A DNA stretch of 64,000 bases from NCBI GenBank assembly GCA_963556255.1, contig OY744606.1, forward strand, positions 70,160,670 through 70,224,669. The letters are read 5' to 3'. Every line of letters begins with the position of its first letter. Position 1 is the first letter of the stretch. Below the pieces are notes generated by a model. That model did no database searches. It was not told the origin of the DNA and was given only the letters and a program-made list of their open reading frames with translations. The DNA comes from Allolobophora icterica. Taxonomy: Eukaryota > Annelida > Clitellata > Crassiclitellata > Lumbricidae. Positions 36,835 to 45,674 of the stretch are shown in pieces. Made by a program: the position numbers and the translations under genes.

Positions 36835-38997
36835 CATACATACATACATACATACATACATACATACATACATACATACATACATACATACATACGTACC
36901 GCAATCATGCAGCGCCGCTCCTTCTCTGTTGCTGGTCCTATGATCTGGAATGGGCTTCCAATAGCGCTCCGTCTGATCCCTATAGATCACTCTACTACTT
37001 TTTATACTAATTTGAAGACTGTTCTCTTTAGCCGTGGCTGAACTGGGAGCGCTCCTGAGTAGACAGCCTTGAAGGGGCGCTATATAAATGTTCCGTAAAT
37101 GAAATGAATGAAATGACATACATACATACATACATACATACATACATACATACATACATACATACATACATACATACATACATACATACATACATGAGTT
37201 TATTAATATGGGAAAATAAGCATATATTCTCGTGAAACTGAAGCTGAAAGATTTTGTGACCGGTGCAGAGCAGGGTTTCACTACCAATCAATCAGCTGTT
37301 TACCATAGGTTGGTTAAGTGTTGACTCTAAAGAAAGACGAGTCATTTTCACTTTCGATGTGATACACAGCTGCTACTTGTAAACGACTCACAACATTTCT
37401 GTTGCTTAGTCAGATGGACGTACCACAAAAGACAGTAAAAGAAAGATCGATAGCAAGTGGGTGTTCCCTTTTGTATGCATAATAATTCGTCGTGGTCACT
37501 TACCTCCCGAGGTCCAACCCATAGATTTGATCGCTCCATGTATGAGACAAGCTGAATGCTCAAATCTGTCATTAAAACCTGCAATGATTCAGTTACAACA
37601 GTTTCCTATAAGACAATCGAATCGGATATAAAAAGTAGCTACATGAGTACCATGAAGAGACTTGTGGAGCGAAGAGACATATAACGCTTTTAACCTTGGT
37701 ACAGAGGAAGCATCGATGGGAGCATTACAGAACAGACTACTGCCCTGTTACTGACCGAAAACAGAAAGCCTAGAGTGGTTTACCACTGAAAGAAAGGGTA
37801 AGAACCATAGAGTTATCAACGCTTTAGCAAAAAATGATCCGGGCACTCGAGTCCATTTCGATCTGGTATAGGCCTACTCGACTACTCGGACACTCAAGTT
37901 CCACGTAATATTATAACTCATTATATGCACTTAGACTTAAAGTTAGCCATCAATGGCCTACGGGTGAGTCTGGTAGGAAACTAGTCCAATGATTCATTCA
38001 AACCGTTCACTTCGACGGCGCATTAGTGGTGTAGAACGCAGAAGAGCTACAGTAAGCAATCATCTCTACTCCGGAGACCTTGAAATCTTTCAACCATTCA
38101 ATGCATACAACGACACACTCATTTTAGTAACTCCAGAACACGAAGAATTTTGTTATTCTGTATGTTTCACTGTTTGGTAGATCTCTTCTGCAATCCGACG
38201 TCTCCTCCTGACCTGCTCCATGACTTCACATGCGGCGAAGAAGAAGGGTAGTCCCTTTAGCTAGCCCTGAGGCAGCCATGGGTATGAAGTGTTAGCGACT
38301 TCATTTTTCTTAGCCTCGGCATATGAGGGTGGGTGGCCAGTCCTCTCCCTCGCCGTCTCATCTGCCCACCGACAGTGTACGGTCAGTATGCTAATAATAG
38401 CTGAGTTGGCTAGGGGGTGCAGATGGAGCAGAAATCTCGAATCAAATTTCTGCTCTGGCGGGAACTTGAACCCCCGACTCTCGATTGACAGTCCAGCGCG
38501 CTAGCCACTACACTATCGAGCACCCCAGAACTGAGCATTAATAATGTCGAAAACTCGTGACTAATGCTGCAGCAATCTGCTTAAAATAATGAATAAACTT
38601 CTAGGACAGGGTTTGATTCTGTGTTTAAATGGCCTCTTGTAACCCTGAGTTTGGTATCAGACTACCTCGGCCTCTGGGCAACCTGTGACAGGCCTAGCCT
38701 TGAGAAATTTGTAACAAACAATATAAGCATACAAGTATCATGGTACTTTGTCATCAGGTCAGATCTGGTCTAATATGATTAGACTATGTGTGACTAAATG
38801 TAGGCTTACCTCTGCTTTTTGTTCTTTCCAGTCGACGTCAACTGGAGCGATTCCATAGGATGAGACGATGATAATGAAGATGATCATTTGTACAAGCGTT
38901 ATCCATACGGTAAAAAATGGACGACTATGACAAAATCATACAATACTTATTACTATTAGTTCTAGTACTATCATCATCATCATCATCATCGTCGTCG

Positions 38998-39042
<45 letters not shown>

Positions 39043-40933
39043 CCACCATCATCATTATTATTGATGTTGTTATTGATGCTGCTCTTGTTATATTAACATT
39101 GCTTCCTAAAGTAGAAAGGATTTCTTAGAATTAAAACATTTTCAGAAAATGAAATTACTATTTAATTAGTTCTAATTCTGTGATATTACGTATGCAGCTA
39201 TCATGTGGTAGAAATTACGGAACCATCTTAATTCGACAACAGCAATAAGGCCTTACCCGACGACCTTTTGCGTGGGGCTGGTGGTTGAGAATCCGAAGCA
39301 TTGTCTGGTGAGTTTCATTCCTACTGAAGCTCTGTCCGAATTGTCCCAAATTCCCTGAACGAAGTCCACAAACTGTCCATCCGTGTCGTCACCGCCTTCC
39401 TCTCCCTCAGCAACCTCGGTCTCGTCGACAGTTTTTTTGTGACCATCTATTTCAGACGCATCTCCTGATTGAGGTGCTTCAGACTTCTGCTTTTCCTCTC
39501 TTTCTGCCTCCACTTCATTGTCTCCTCCTTCCTCCTCCTGGAGTCTCTCTTCATCGTCCTCTTCGCCATCCTCATCCCATCCGATTGCCGGTGCCTTTGA
39601 GAACGACTGCAGTCCAACTTTCCGTCGCATTCTCATCTTTTGCAACTTTGGTGGAACCGGTAGAAGTTCATCCTGTTTGGATATCACTTTGTCCACTCGG
39701 TTGTACCTCTCGCGTCTTTCCTCGACGTTCTGACTCTCGGGCACCTCACCATCACCGGAAACGGGTTCGGCTGCTTTCGGTACAGTGGATCGATATCCAT
39801 TTTGCTGGTTTTTCTGTCTCTTCCGAAGATGGGAACGAGTTTTTATAACCCAGGAACCTGCTGCTGCTGGAAGGCTGTCTTCTCCGCTTTTGTATCTACA
39901 AACACACAGTAAATTCTTTCAACTAAAAGAATAAGTCAGGGCTTAACCAGGGAGGGGCAATATCATTTGATTTGGAAATCATGCTAATGAGTTACATTCC
40001 AACTGGTTTGGGCTAATTTTGTCTACTAGCAGAAGGTCAGAAACTGGGAAACTGAAAAAAGTCAATGGAAGTAGAATACAACATGTAAACAGTTAGGAAA
40101 AGGTCTGGGAATGTCATAAAACAGAAGGCTCTAGTTGTCTAGCATAATAATGGGAGAATGACCAATAACACATGTATATTGTTTGTCTATATTAATTTTT
40201 TGGTATTTTACTAAAGAGGTAAATTGTGTTCGGCGTCTGCTCTGTTCTCGATGTTTAACAAAATAAACACATTGTAAAACAACGACATTTCCATTCAAGG
40301 CTTTAGTTTCAGAGAGAGCTTCAGCGTTTGTAGGGTATTTTCTTCTACTTTGCGTTAGATGTAAAAATCGCATGGATTACATACGGGCGTATCGGTATAC
40401 ATATGCAGTGAATGTTACGCAGACAGCCACGTTCATTGGGCCCACAGCTGGCCCACAGTGTGCCACTGACTGGAACTGGTGGCTAGCGAATGGGAGCCCT
40501 ACTAATAATTAATTCCACCACGGTACTAAGTCTACTACCATTTCTATTTCTACTGCAACTACTACTTTTATTAACATGATTCTGCCAAGTTACAGCGCGC
40601 CGTTTAACTCTTCCGAGGCTTTACCATATGTTTGTGTCCTGTAGGCCTAAAGATGCTAGGTTACGTATAGTACGGGTCTACATACTTTTTGGATGATCGT
40701 GGCGATTGATATGGAGCCACTTTGGTCACTCTGCGACGGGGAATGATTTCAGTGCGAGATCCAGAATTATCGAGTTCGTCGAAGTTGCACAGCAGGTGCT
40801 CGTTGGAATGCGGGAGAAGAGCGCGCCGCTTCGGTAGGTTGACAAGCGGTTGACGGTCGGCACTGGTGCCTACGGCCTCGTCGAAGAACAGCTCGTGGAA
40901 ATCGTGGTCTAACGATGGATTCGCGCCTCGCTT
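28162..40933 (-). CDS. rhbdf-like: iRhom (inactive rhomboid), 5' end not found
   Basis: iRhoms are polytopic ER/Golgi pseudoproteases that control trafficking of ADAM17/TACE and EGF-family ligands. Exons 5' to 3': 40933-40686, 39895-39257, 38924-38810, 37578-37504, 34395-34234, 33522-33473, 32660-32597, 32139-31966, 31359-31259, 29110-28957, 28596-28162. All are in phase, giving 738 codons and a TAA. An acidic cytosolic region precedes the first membrane segment ([15 protein letters not shown]). A Cys-rich luminal domain follows ([35 protein letters not shown]...GYFHE), then the rhomboid core. The core has AGPSGSQFG: a proline before the former catalytic Ser, the iRhom hallmark. WAHLAGY retains the His. 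The fucosyltransferase gene lies between exons 37504-37578 and 34234-34395. The start codon must lie further right. Confidence 0.92.
29420..29466 (-). repeat. GGGGCGTAACTTT-family MITE terminus
   Basis: Read on the minus strand it begins CAGGGGCGTAACTTTGG and continues TCTAGAAAATGGGAG, like the end at 17776. The other terminus was not found. Confidence 0.55.
29467..30300 (+). repeat. 65-70-bp satellite array in an iRhom intron
   Basis: TTACGTCACTTCAATTATGA recurs, with variants, near 29552, 29619, 29684, 29755, 29821, 29888, 29956, 30018, 30090, 30168 and 30240. Units also share AATAAAGGCCTTTG. The core TTACGTCA resembles a CRE/ATF site. The array begins directly after a MITE terminus ending at 29466. 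Confidence 0.88.
30305..30625 (-). repeat. Triplet repeats plus MITE terminus
   Basis: (ATT)n and (ATC)n arrays (30305-30490) are followed by a stretch ending CAAAGTTACGCCTCTG at 30625. On the minus strand the order is CAGAGGCGTAAC, about 130 bp, then (GAT)n, the same as at 17776-18013. Confidence 0.6.
31640..31765 (+). repeat. 3' fragment of a LINE
   Basis: [13 protein letters not shown] in the plus frame is typical of the C terminus of CR1/L2-like pol. It is followed by AGTGGCGCTATATAAATGTTC, the 3'UTR end seen at 37070-37100. A related fragment in the opposite orientation is at 50625-50715. Confidence 0.6.
31966..32139 (-). CDS. iRhom exon 8: Cys-rich luminal domain
   Basis: The exon (58 codons, phase 0) encodes [12 protein letters not shown] and [20 protein letters not shown], part of the iRhom homology domain. 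The frame is open only between TTTAG and GTATGA. Conserved cysteines are present at the family's positions. Confidence 0.92.
32930..33202 (-). mobile_element. tRNA-derived SINE, second family, copy 1
   Basis: On the minus strand the head has TAGTGGTTAGCG and GGGGTTCAAATCCCGCC (A and B boxes). The body has GGGAGAGGACTGGCC and the 3' part reads AAATGAAGTCTCTAAC. The copy at 38248-38524 matches over its length. It could be taken for a tRNA gene, but the long conserved body shows it is a SINE. Confidence 0.75.
33942..34110 (-). repeat. LINE-type 3' tail with (TAAG)n
   Basis: CTAAGTAAGTAAGTAAGTATA followed by TTCTTCAATTAACGCTAGCAAAACG is the reverse of the AATAAAG...(TTAC)n tails. The matching start at 50905 (TATTCTTTATTACACCATTAGC) shares GCAAAACGCACA/GCAAACGCACA. 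Confidence 0.5.
34943..35122. mobile_element. Probable hAT-type MITE next to the fucosyltransferase gene
   Basis: It begins CAGTGGCGTAGC and ends TCGCCGCCACTG; the outer bases are inverted. I see no clear 8-bp duplication. It supplies a minus-strand AATAAA (plus TTTATT near 35023) about 120 bp after the fucosyltransferase stop, which could serve as its poly(A) signal. Confidence 0.5.
35147..36367 (-). CDS. fut1/2-like: Alpha-1,2-fucosyltransferase (GT11), intronless and nested in iRhom
   Basis: GT11 enzymes transfer L-fucose from GDP-fucose in alpha-1,2 linkage to galactose in the Golgi. The single 406-residue frame predicts a type II membrane protein: a short cytosolic tail, a signal anchor at about 40-55 ([16 protein letters not shown]), a stem, then the catalytic domain. 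Visible motifs are GNQLFAFAS (131-139), HVRRGD at 262-267 (GDP-fucose binding) and [10 protein letters not shown] (360-369). There are several N-glycosylation sequons (for example NFT 93, NTT 282). The length fits animal FUT1/2. An alternative start is Met27. The gene lies in the 3.1-kb iRhom intron between 34396 and 37503 on the same strand, and it is single-exon, as the coding parts of many FUT1/2 genes are. No inactivating change is seen. Confidence 0.93.
   Translation of the reverse strand: MRIEARDIDDSKRNAVSRRLIRQPIGMLKPGKFRVGCLRPVFLLLVLLSGCLFLYQQSRSKVVFTSIFFSRAQHPVLPSVNNTHCQDMTSSLNFTEHFEVSPSNNTQQHHDVGLSQFVSFDDSIYDGRRLGNQLFAFASVLFVAQLSGLRPVLRNCAKRLLLEEIFQLNLERVGNLCPCYTIDEARPLSYDQNTENETLKAANKSILIKGFRQSWKYTMTIEHRLRRHLEFKDDIRRFAEDFLQRNIPPRWKKAGFVRVGVHVRRGDMASESAFKFGFTVPNTTYFEEAMQFFIERYNRVQFIAMSDDLNWIIENIVNPNNTSSNTSSSVTVNVTYSLGHSAGQDLAILSLCDHVIMSTGTFGWWGAWLAKGTTIYYKDWPRLGSVLYHHFKKEDFFPPSWIPMTS
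36748..36896 (+). repeat. (ACAT)n microsatellite
   Basis: A long ACAT array with a few interruptions ends at TACGTACCGC. It flanks the LINE fragment on the left. Confidence 0.93.
36897..37110 (+). repeat. 3' end of a CR1/L2-like LINE
   Basis: The plus frame reads [20 protein letters not shown] then [18 protein letters not shown] and a stop. This is the conserved C terminus of CR1/L2-type pol (RSF...GP..WN.LP). The 3'UTR follows: GAGCGCTCCTGAGTAGAC, GGCGCTATATAAATGTTCCG and an AAATGAATG tail. It is embedded in (ACAT)n on both sides. Confidence 0.75.
37114..37195 (+). repeat. (ACAT)n microsatellite
   Basis: About 20 ACAT units directly follow the LINE tail. Confidence 0.93.
38248..38524 (-). 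mobile_element. tRNA-derived SINE, second family, copy 2
   Basis: The minus strand reads TAGTGTAGTGGCTAGCGCGC (A box) and GGGGGTTCAAGTTCCCGCC (B box). A body with GACGGCGAGGGAGAGGACTG follows, then GAAGTCGCTAACACTTCATA. It is the best preserved copy of this family in the window. Confidence 0.8.
38810..38924 (-). CDS. iRhom exon 3: first transmembrane segment
   Basis: [16 protein letters not shown] and SYGIAPV form TM1 and the start of the luminal loop, as in other iRhoms. The donor is GTAAGC and the acceptor is ATAG. Confidence 0.92.
38968..39062 (+). repeat. (ATC)n microsatellite
   Basis: TCATCATC triplets with GTC and ACC variants lie in the iRhom intron before exon 2. Confidence 0.93.
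39257..39895 (-). CDS. iRhom exon 2: cytosolic acidic region
   Basis: This 212-codon exon has RKR-type basic clusters first and a long Glu/Asp tract ([18 protein letters not shown]) later. It ends TSPTQKVVG, joining to RPFF in the next exon. The N-terminal cytosolic part of iRhoms is poorly conserved, so it is assigned by phase continuity rather than similarity. Confidence 0.8.
40686..40933 (-). CDS. iRhom-linked upstream exon
   Basis: An open frame without ATG runs from an acceptor (CTTGTAG) to a donor (GTATGTAG), encoding [30 protein letters not shown] and [15 protein letters not shown]. It joins exon 2 in phase (AA|A TAC). It is the most upstream exon I can support. Confidence 0.75.
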
Positions 40934-41314
40934 CTACAAGTCAGATGCAGCAAAGTATACACTTCATTCGGCCCAGAAGATGCAGCTAAAAAAATAAATG
41001 TAAATGTTGATTGCAGTAGGCCTAATATCTCAGCGTTACACAAATACTGCGTCTGGGAGATCAACTTGTTCATCGGCGCCTATCAGTAAAATTCGCAAGA
41101 GCCACGTTGTCAGGCCAGAGCCAATTTCGGTGTCAGACCAGAATCCGAGGATCAATCTTACTTTACCTTGACTAAACTTACTGTGCCTTATTGTGTACAT
41201 TACCATACCATACTTCACCATACCTTAACCTACTATCACCTTCGACGAAAACCTTACCTTTACGATCATATCACTCAGTTATCACACATTTGCGGCATAC
41301 AGTTTATTCACCTC

Positions 41315-41942
41315 AAGGTGCGACCGTACGTACGGTACGTACGTTATTTTTTCCCATAACGTACGTACGGTACGCGTACGTTATTATGCCGTACGTTACC
41401 GTACGTTCACATTAGTTCATGACGAAAATAAAATACATAACATTATGCACAAGAAAAGTCAATAACAGTTGGTGATTGACGGTCGTAAACAATTTTAACC
41501 ATTAGGCCTACATCAGTCATCTGTGGCTGTTCAATGATCTCTACTTTCAAACTTTTAAATTCCAAATTGCTAATATTCTGTCTAATGTATATAGGCCCCT
41601 TAGTGTGAAGACATATTAAGATTTACGGCACACTTTATAGGATGGTCAGTGCCAGTGGTCATTTTATTGGTAATACTAAATTTCGGTACCGTTCGTAAAT
41701 AACTAGGCCTGCGTACTGGGAGACTAATAGGCCTACTGTAGAGCTAAACTGATCATTTTTGACGTACGAGTACGGTTCGCGTACCGTATGAGACAATAGT
41801 TATGTTGAGGTTCTTTGTGAATGATCAGATGAATTTGTGGCATTTTTAACGTACGCGTACCGTACGCGTACGTTATTTTTTTCGATAACGTACGTACAGT
41901 ACGCGTACGTTATTCCGGGAAGTAACGTACGGTCGCACTATG
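41315..41942. mobile_element. 628-bp MITE rich in CGTACG palindromes
   Basis: TGCGACCGTACGT near the left end is inverted at the right end as ACGTACGGTCGCA. Host repeats ATTCACCTC at 41306-41314 and 41943-41951 look like an 8-9-bp target duplication. Both ends carry arrays such as ACGTACGTACGGTACGCGTA, while the centre is AT-rich and non-repetitive. Confidence 0.7.
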
Positions 41943-42329
41943 ATTCACCTCCTCTCATTAAATGATGATCAAGCTCACATTACCTTACTTACCTTACCTT
42001 ACTGTACCATACCTGACCTTATCAAAAAATATTGTGCGTGTCAGATTCAAGGCAGGCAAGAAGGCTGGTTGATACTTTAGGTACAAAAGACCGATTTATT
42101 AATTCGTTGATGAAACGATTTTATGTTTGGCCAATAGCAGTCGCGTGTACTCATATTGCACCGTTTGAAATTGTGTACCTTAACTGCTGTACAATGCTCC
42201 ACCATACCATACCTTATATTACCCTCCCTCTCTCCCCTGGCAACCGGACCTGGATATATATATATATATATAATAATCTTTATTAATTCAAACTGACAAG
42301 TAGGCCTACGCAGTAAGATATTACATCAT

Positions 42330-42460
42330 ATATATACTACATATATATGTATAGGTCAGTATATACTATTGTATATACTGACCTATACATGTATAGTTCA
42401 GTATATACTATATATATAATATATATATATAGTATATACTGACCTATACATATATATATG
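42330..42460. repeat. AT-rich short palindrome cluster
   Basis: ATGTATAGGTCAGTATATAC and its inverse GTATATACTGACCTATACAT alternate several times next to the large palindrome arm that starts at 42466. Confidence 0.75.
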
Positions 42461-42927
42461 TAGTATACGTCACTCACCAACAAAGAATTAGAATTTACTT
42501 TAATAAGATTTACTGTGATTGTACGCAACGCAACCGCAGCCATTGACACGGTTCCCATGACGCCTATTAAGAGATCAGTGTGTATCTATAACCTAGGTCA
42601 TTGTATGTATATGTACAGCCAGTGTATATCTAGATATACACTGGTCATTGTATGTATATGTACAGCCAGTGTATATCTAGATACACACTGGCTGTACATA
42701 TACATACAATGACCTAGGTTATAGATACACGAGAGGGGGAGCAGGGGGAGACAAATGCCCAGAGGCCCGGCGACTTTTTAGGGGCCCGGGTCGGGCCCGC
42801 AATCAACTTATGAAAAACATTATATTCAGTTATTCTGACGCTTAACTACAATCAGTTTAAACTTCAAGCATCTGAATAAAATCATAGGTGTATATAATAT
42901 TATATAAATACAGTCTTGTTGTCAAGA

Positions 42928-43111
42928 CCTTAAACCTCAAGACCAAGACCAAGACCAAGACCTTGAACCTCAAGACCAAGACCAAGACCAAGACCAAGAC
43001 CTTGAACCTCGAGACCAAGACCAAGACCAAGACTTTGAACCTCGAGACCAAGACCAAGACCAAGACCAAGACCTTGAACCTCGAGACCAAGACCAAGACC
43101 AAGACCAAAAA
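42928..43111 (+). repeat. AAGACC minisatellite, block 1
   Basis: Runs of AAGACC are broken at intervals by TTGAACCTCGAGACC. The predicted [12 protein letters not shown] and [10 protein letters not shown] peptides are simply translations of the repeat. Confidence 0.93.
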
Positions 43112-43649
43112 AATCTAAATCAGGTCAAGACTTCTAAAAATTGTCAAGTCTATTTTAATGAAAACATGAGTCTTTTATTTTATTCAAGCAAATTAACTTT
43201 AAATGCAAACTGCAGAGAAATCCGAATTTGTATTCAAGAGTCCTTCATGCAAACTCTTATACCAAATGCCTTTTATATTTTATAAAAAAAAAACAATTCG
43301 CTCAGAATTTTCTGACCAAGACGTGCCTGGTGGGCCTCATAAAATTTCCGCCATGTGAAAAAATACGTTCTACAGGTGCTGAAGTCGCTGAGCGCTGACA
43401 CACACAGAGTAGCTTTTCAAGCACTGGATGTAACTGTACAGATAGTGAGTCCTTTTGAAATCTTCCCATGGTTTATCATACCGTCTGATACAGAATAACT
43501 GTTGCTGCTGCCAATGAGTTTTCCTGACCAACATGACATGTATCCATCCATAGCTAGGCTATTGGTCGTATGATGCAAGCAGGCTTGATACAGAATTCTT
43601 GAGTTTTGTTAAATGACTGTTCATATTAACAGCCGGTCTTGGTCTTGGT

Positions 43650-43825
43650 CTTGCGAGACCAAGACCAAGACTTTCCACCTCAAGACCAAGACCAAGACCA
43701 AGACCTTGACCTTGAACCTCAAGACCAAGACCAAGACCAAGACCTTGAACCTCAAGACCAAGACCAAGACCAAGACTTTTAAAAACGAACTCGAGTGCAC
43801 TCGAGACCAAGACCTTGGTCTCGAG
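43650..43825 (+). repeat. AAGACC minisatellite, block 2
   Basis: It has the same unit as block 1 and also GGTCTTGGTCTTG in inverse orientation at the left edge (43630-43655), so this block can fold back on itself. Confidence 0.9.
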
Positions 43826-44509
43826 GACAACAAGACTGTATAAATATAATATTGTACGGTCGTACACGCGCGTTTATTATATCAATTTGAGTTTTGTTTT
43901 ATTTTTTCGTACGACCGTACGATATTATAGGCCTACTTATATAAAGCCTAAAGATAGTTTAGAGGCCCATAACTGCTCTGCCTAAGGGCCCGTGACTGTT
44001 CTCCCTAGGGGCCCACGACTGCTCTGCCTAAGGGCCCGTGATTGCTCTGCGTAGGGGCCCGGAATTTCTGTCGGTGGCCCTGGATACACACTGATCTCTT
44101 AATAGACGTCATGGGAACCGTGTCAATGGCTGCAGTTGCGTTGCGTACAATCACAGTAAATCTTATTAAAGTAAATTCTAATTCTTTGTTGGTGAGTGAC
44201 GTAAAGTTGGTTGTCTTCTTTACAGAAAGACTTTTGCGTCTTATGATAATTTTGTTTGCAAAATATTTTTGCAAGAAGTAAACGTTGTCTTTATAATTAC
44301 TATGATTACTTGCTTATTAGTATGATTACTTACTGACTTAGGCCCAGGGTGAAAATTGTCGGGGAGTTGGGGGTTCAACCCCCCTAGTCTTTCTTAGGAC
44401 CCCCATAGTAAAGCCTTCATTGCACACTCCAACTCCACAGGAATCAAGGTCTAACCCCCAGTTATTTTTCTACAATTCTCATACTGCTTAGGCCCTACTT
44501 ACCTGTATG

Positions 44510-44580
44510 TAAGCCTAAACCAGAGTGCGTTATGTCAACTGGTCAAATAAAGAATATACTTACTTACTTACTTACTACTT
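44510..44580 (+). repeat. LINE-type 3' tail with (TTAC)n
   Basis: CAAATAAAGAATATACTTACTTACTTACTTACT matches the tails at 12240 and 24060. Confidence 0.5.
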
Positions 44581-45674
44581 AATACACAATCTCAGGGCAT
44601 TCCTTAATAAGGGAGAATTCAAAGTGAAATTTAAGTGCATTCTTGCTCACTATTAACCAATAAGCCCTGCGTGGGCTGCGGAAGTGGTAGTCGTATAATT
44701 AGGCCTATGTCATAACGACCTTCGGCTGGGGTCTGGGTCATAGGGATCTGTCCGATACGGTCGGTCGACCGCGGCCTCGGTGTGATCATTAAGAAGCTAC
44801 GGATAACACGCAGCCTTAATGATCTCCAACAGAGACAACGACTGTAATAATTAACACATTTTCACAGACTGATGCCAACCCCATCATCAACCCAGCAGAC
44901 CAGGATTGCAACCACTCAGACACCGTGAGTGGGTTAGTGGGTTACTCGTGGTTTGTAGTGTCTTATCGAAGTAAGCTAATGTATGTATGTCACAGTGTTC
45001 TGGTTGTTATAGAAGATTGATTTTATAAAGTGAAGCTGGGGTAGTCATCCAATAACGACTGCCGGCTGGGGTGTGGGTCATGATAGGGGTCTATCTGATT
45101 ATTTCAATATTTATGTGTAGGCCTATGGTCACCGTCACACTTTATTCATAAATTTATCTTTACTCACTACATGTCAACAGCAAAGGAGTGATAAGTGATC
45201 TAGTATTTTATTATATCTTTGGTTTGAAATGTTCACGTGAACTAATTGTTGTAATAGCGAACGAAGAAAATGGAGAGTGCAGGATGAAGAGATCCGTGCT
45301 CTCCCTATTTATTCCATGAAGGACTATATTGCATCGCATTGGGAGAATGGAAGCATAGCCTACATTTTGTAAATTTCTGTAAAAAAACTGTTATTACACA
45401 TTTTTATTCTAATGACCCTACCAGAGCATTTCGTTCTGTGGAATATGTGATTGCTAAAAATCACTCTATCCATATTTCTTCGTTCTACTACAAACTTGAA
45501 AGTATCTTTCAATAATTATCATCTGGAAAATATTAATTGCGTAACCAGTAATGCAGATGTTCACACCAGTAAAATGATTGTATGAATAAAATTATCTGTA
45601 GTAATTGGTAGACGATATTTCCAAGTTAATGTCATGCAAATCTCAGCTTTACAAATCTCAGCTCCCCGTTACTA
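44581..45674. other. Stretch without recognised gene
   Basis: Two related phrases occur (CGACCTTCGGCTGGGGTCTGGGTCAT near 44720 and CGACTGCCGGCTGGGGTGTGGGTCAT near 45055), so part of it is an internal duplication or a repeat family. No conserved exon is seen. Confidence 0.4.

Larger units (their letters stand above)
42732..44082. mobile_element. 1.35-kb hAT-like element inside the palindrome
   Basis: The right end reads GTCGGTGGCCCTG, that is CAGGGCCACCGAC on the minus strand, a common hAT terminus. The left end has GAGCAGGGGGAGAC. The flanking 8-mers GATACACG (42724-42731) and GATACACA (44083-44090) match at 7 of 8. GGGCCC-rich subterminal blocks lie at both ends. No transposase is seen; two AAGACC minisatellites fill the middle. 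Confidence 0.65.
42466..44203. repeat. Large palindrome split by an insertion
   Basis: TACGTCACTCACCAACAAAG starts the left arm at 42466. The right arm ends at 44203 with the exact reverse complement. The match runs through GATTGTACGCAACGCAACCG and ACGGTTCCCATGACG with very few differences, up to GATCAGTGTGTATCTATAACC. The inner part of the right arm lies at 42680-42731 and the outer part at 44083-44203, because a separate element occupies 42732-44082. Confidence 0.82.

Noticed and set aside
41036..41221. 61-residue frame upstream of iRhom as a possible first exon
   Set aside because: It has no proper donor in phase with 40933 and its sequence recurs at 23330-23470, so it is more likely a repeat.
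42857..43118. Open frames on both strands in the AAGACC region
   Set aside because: The 6-bp repeat keeps all frames open; no non-repeat sequence is encoded.
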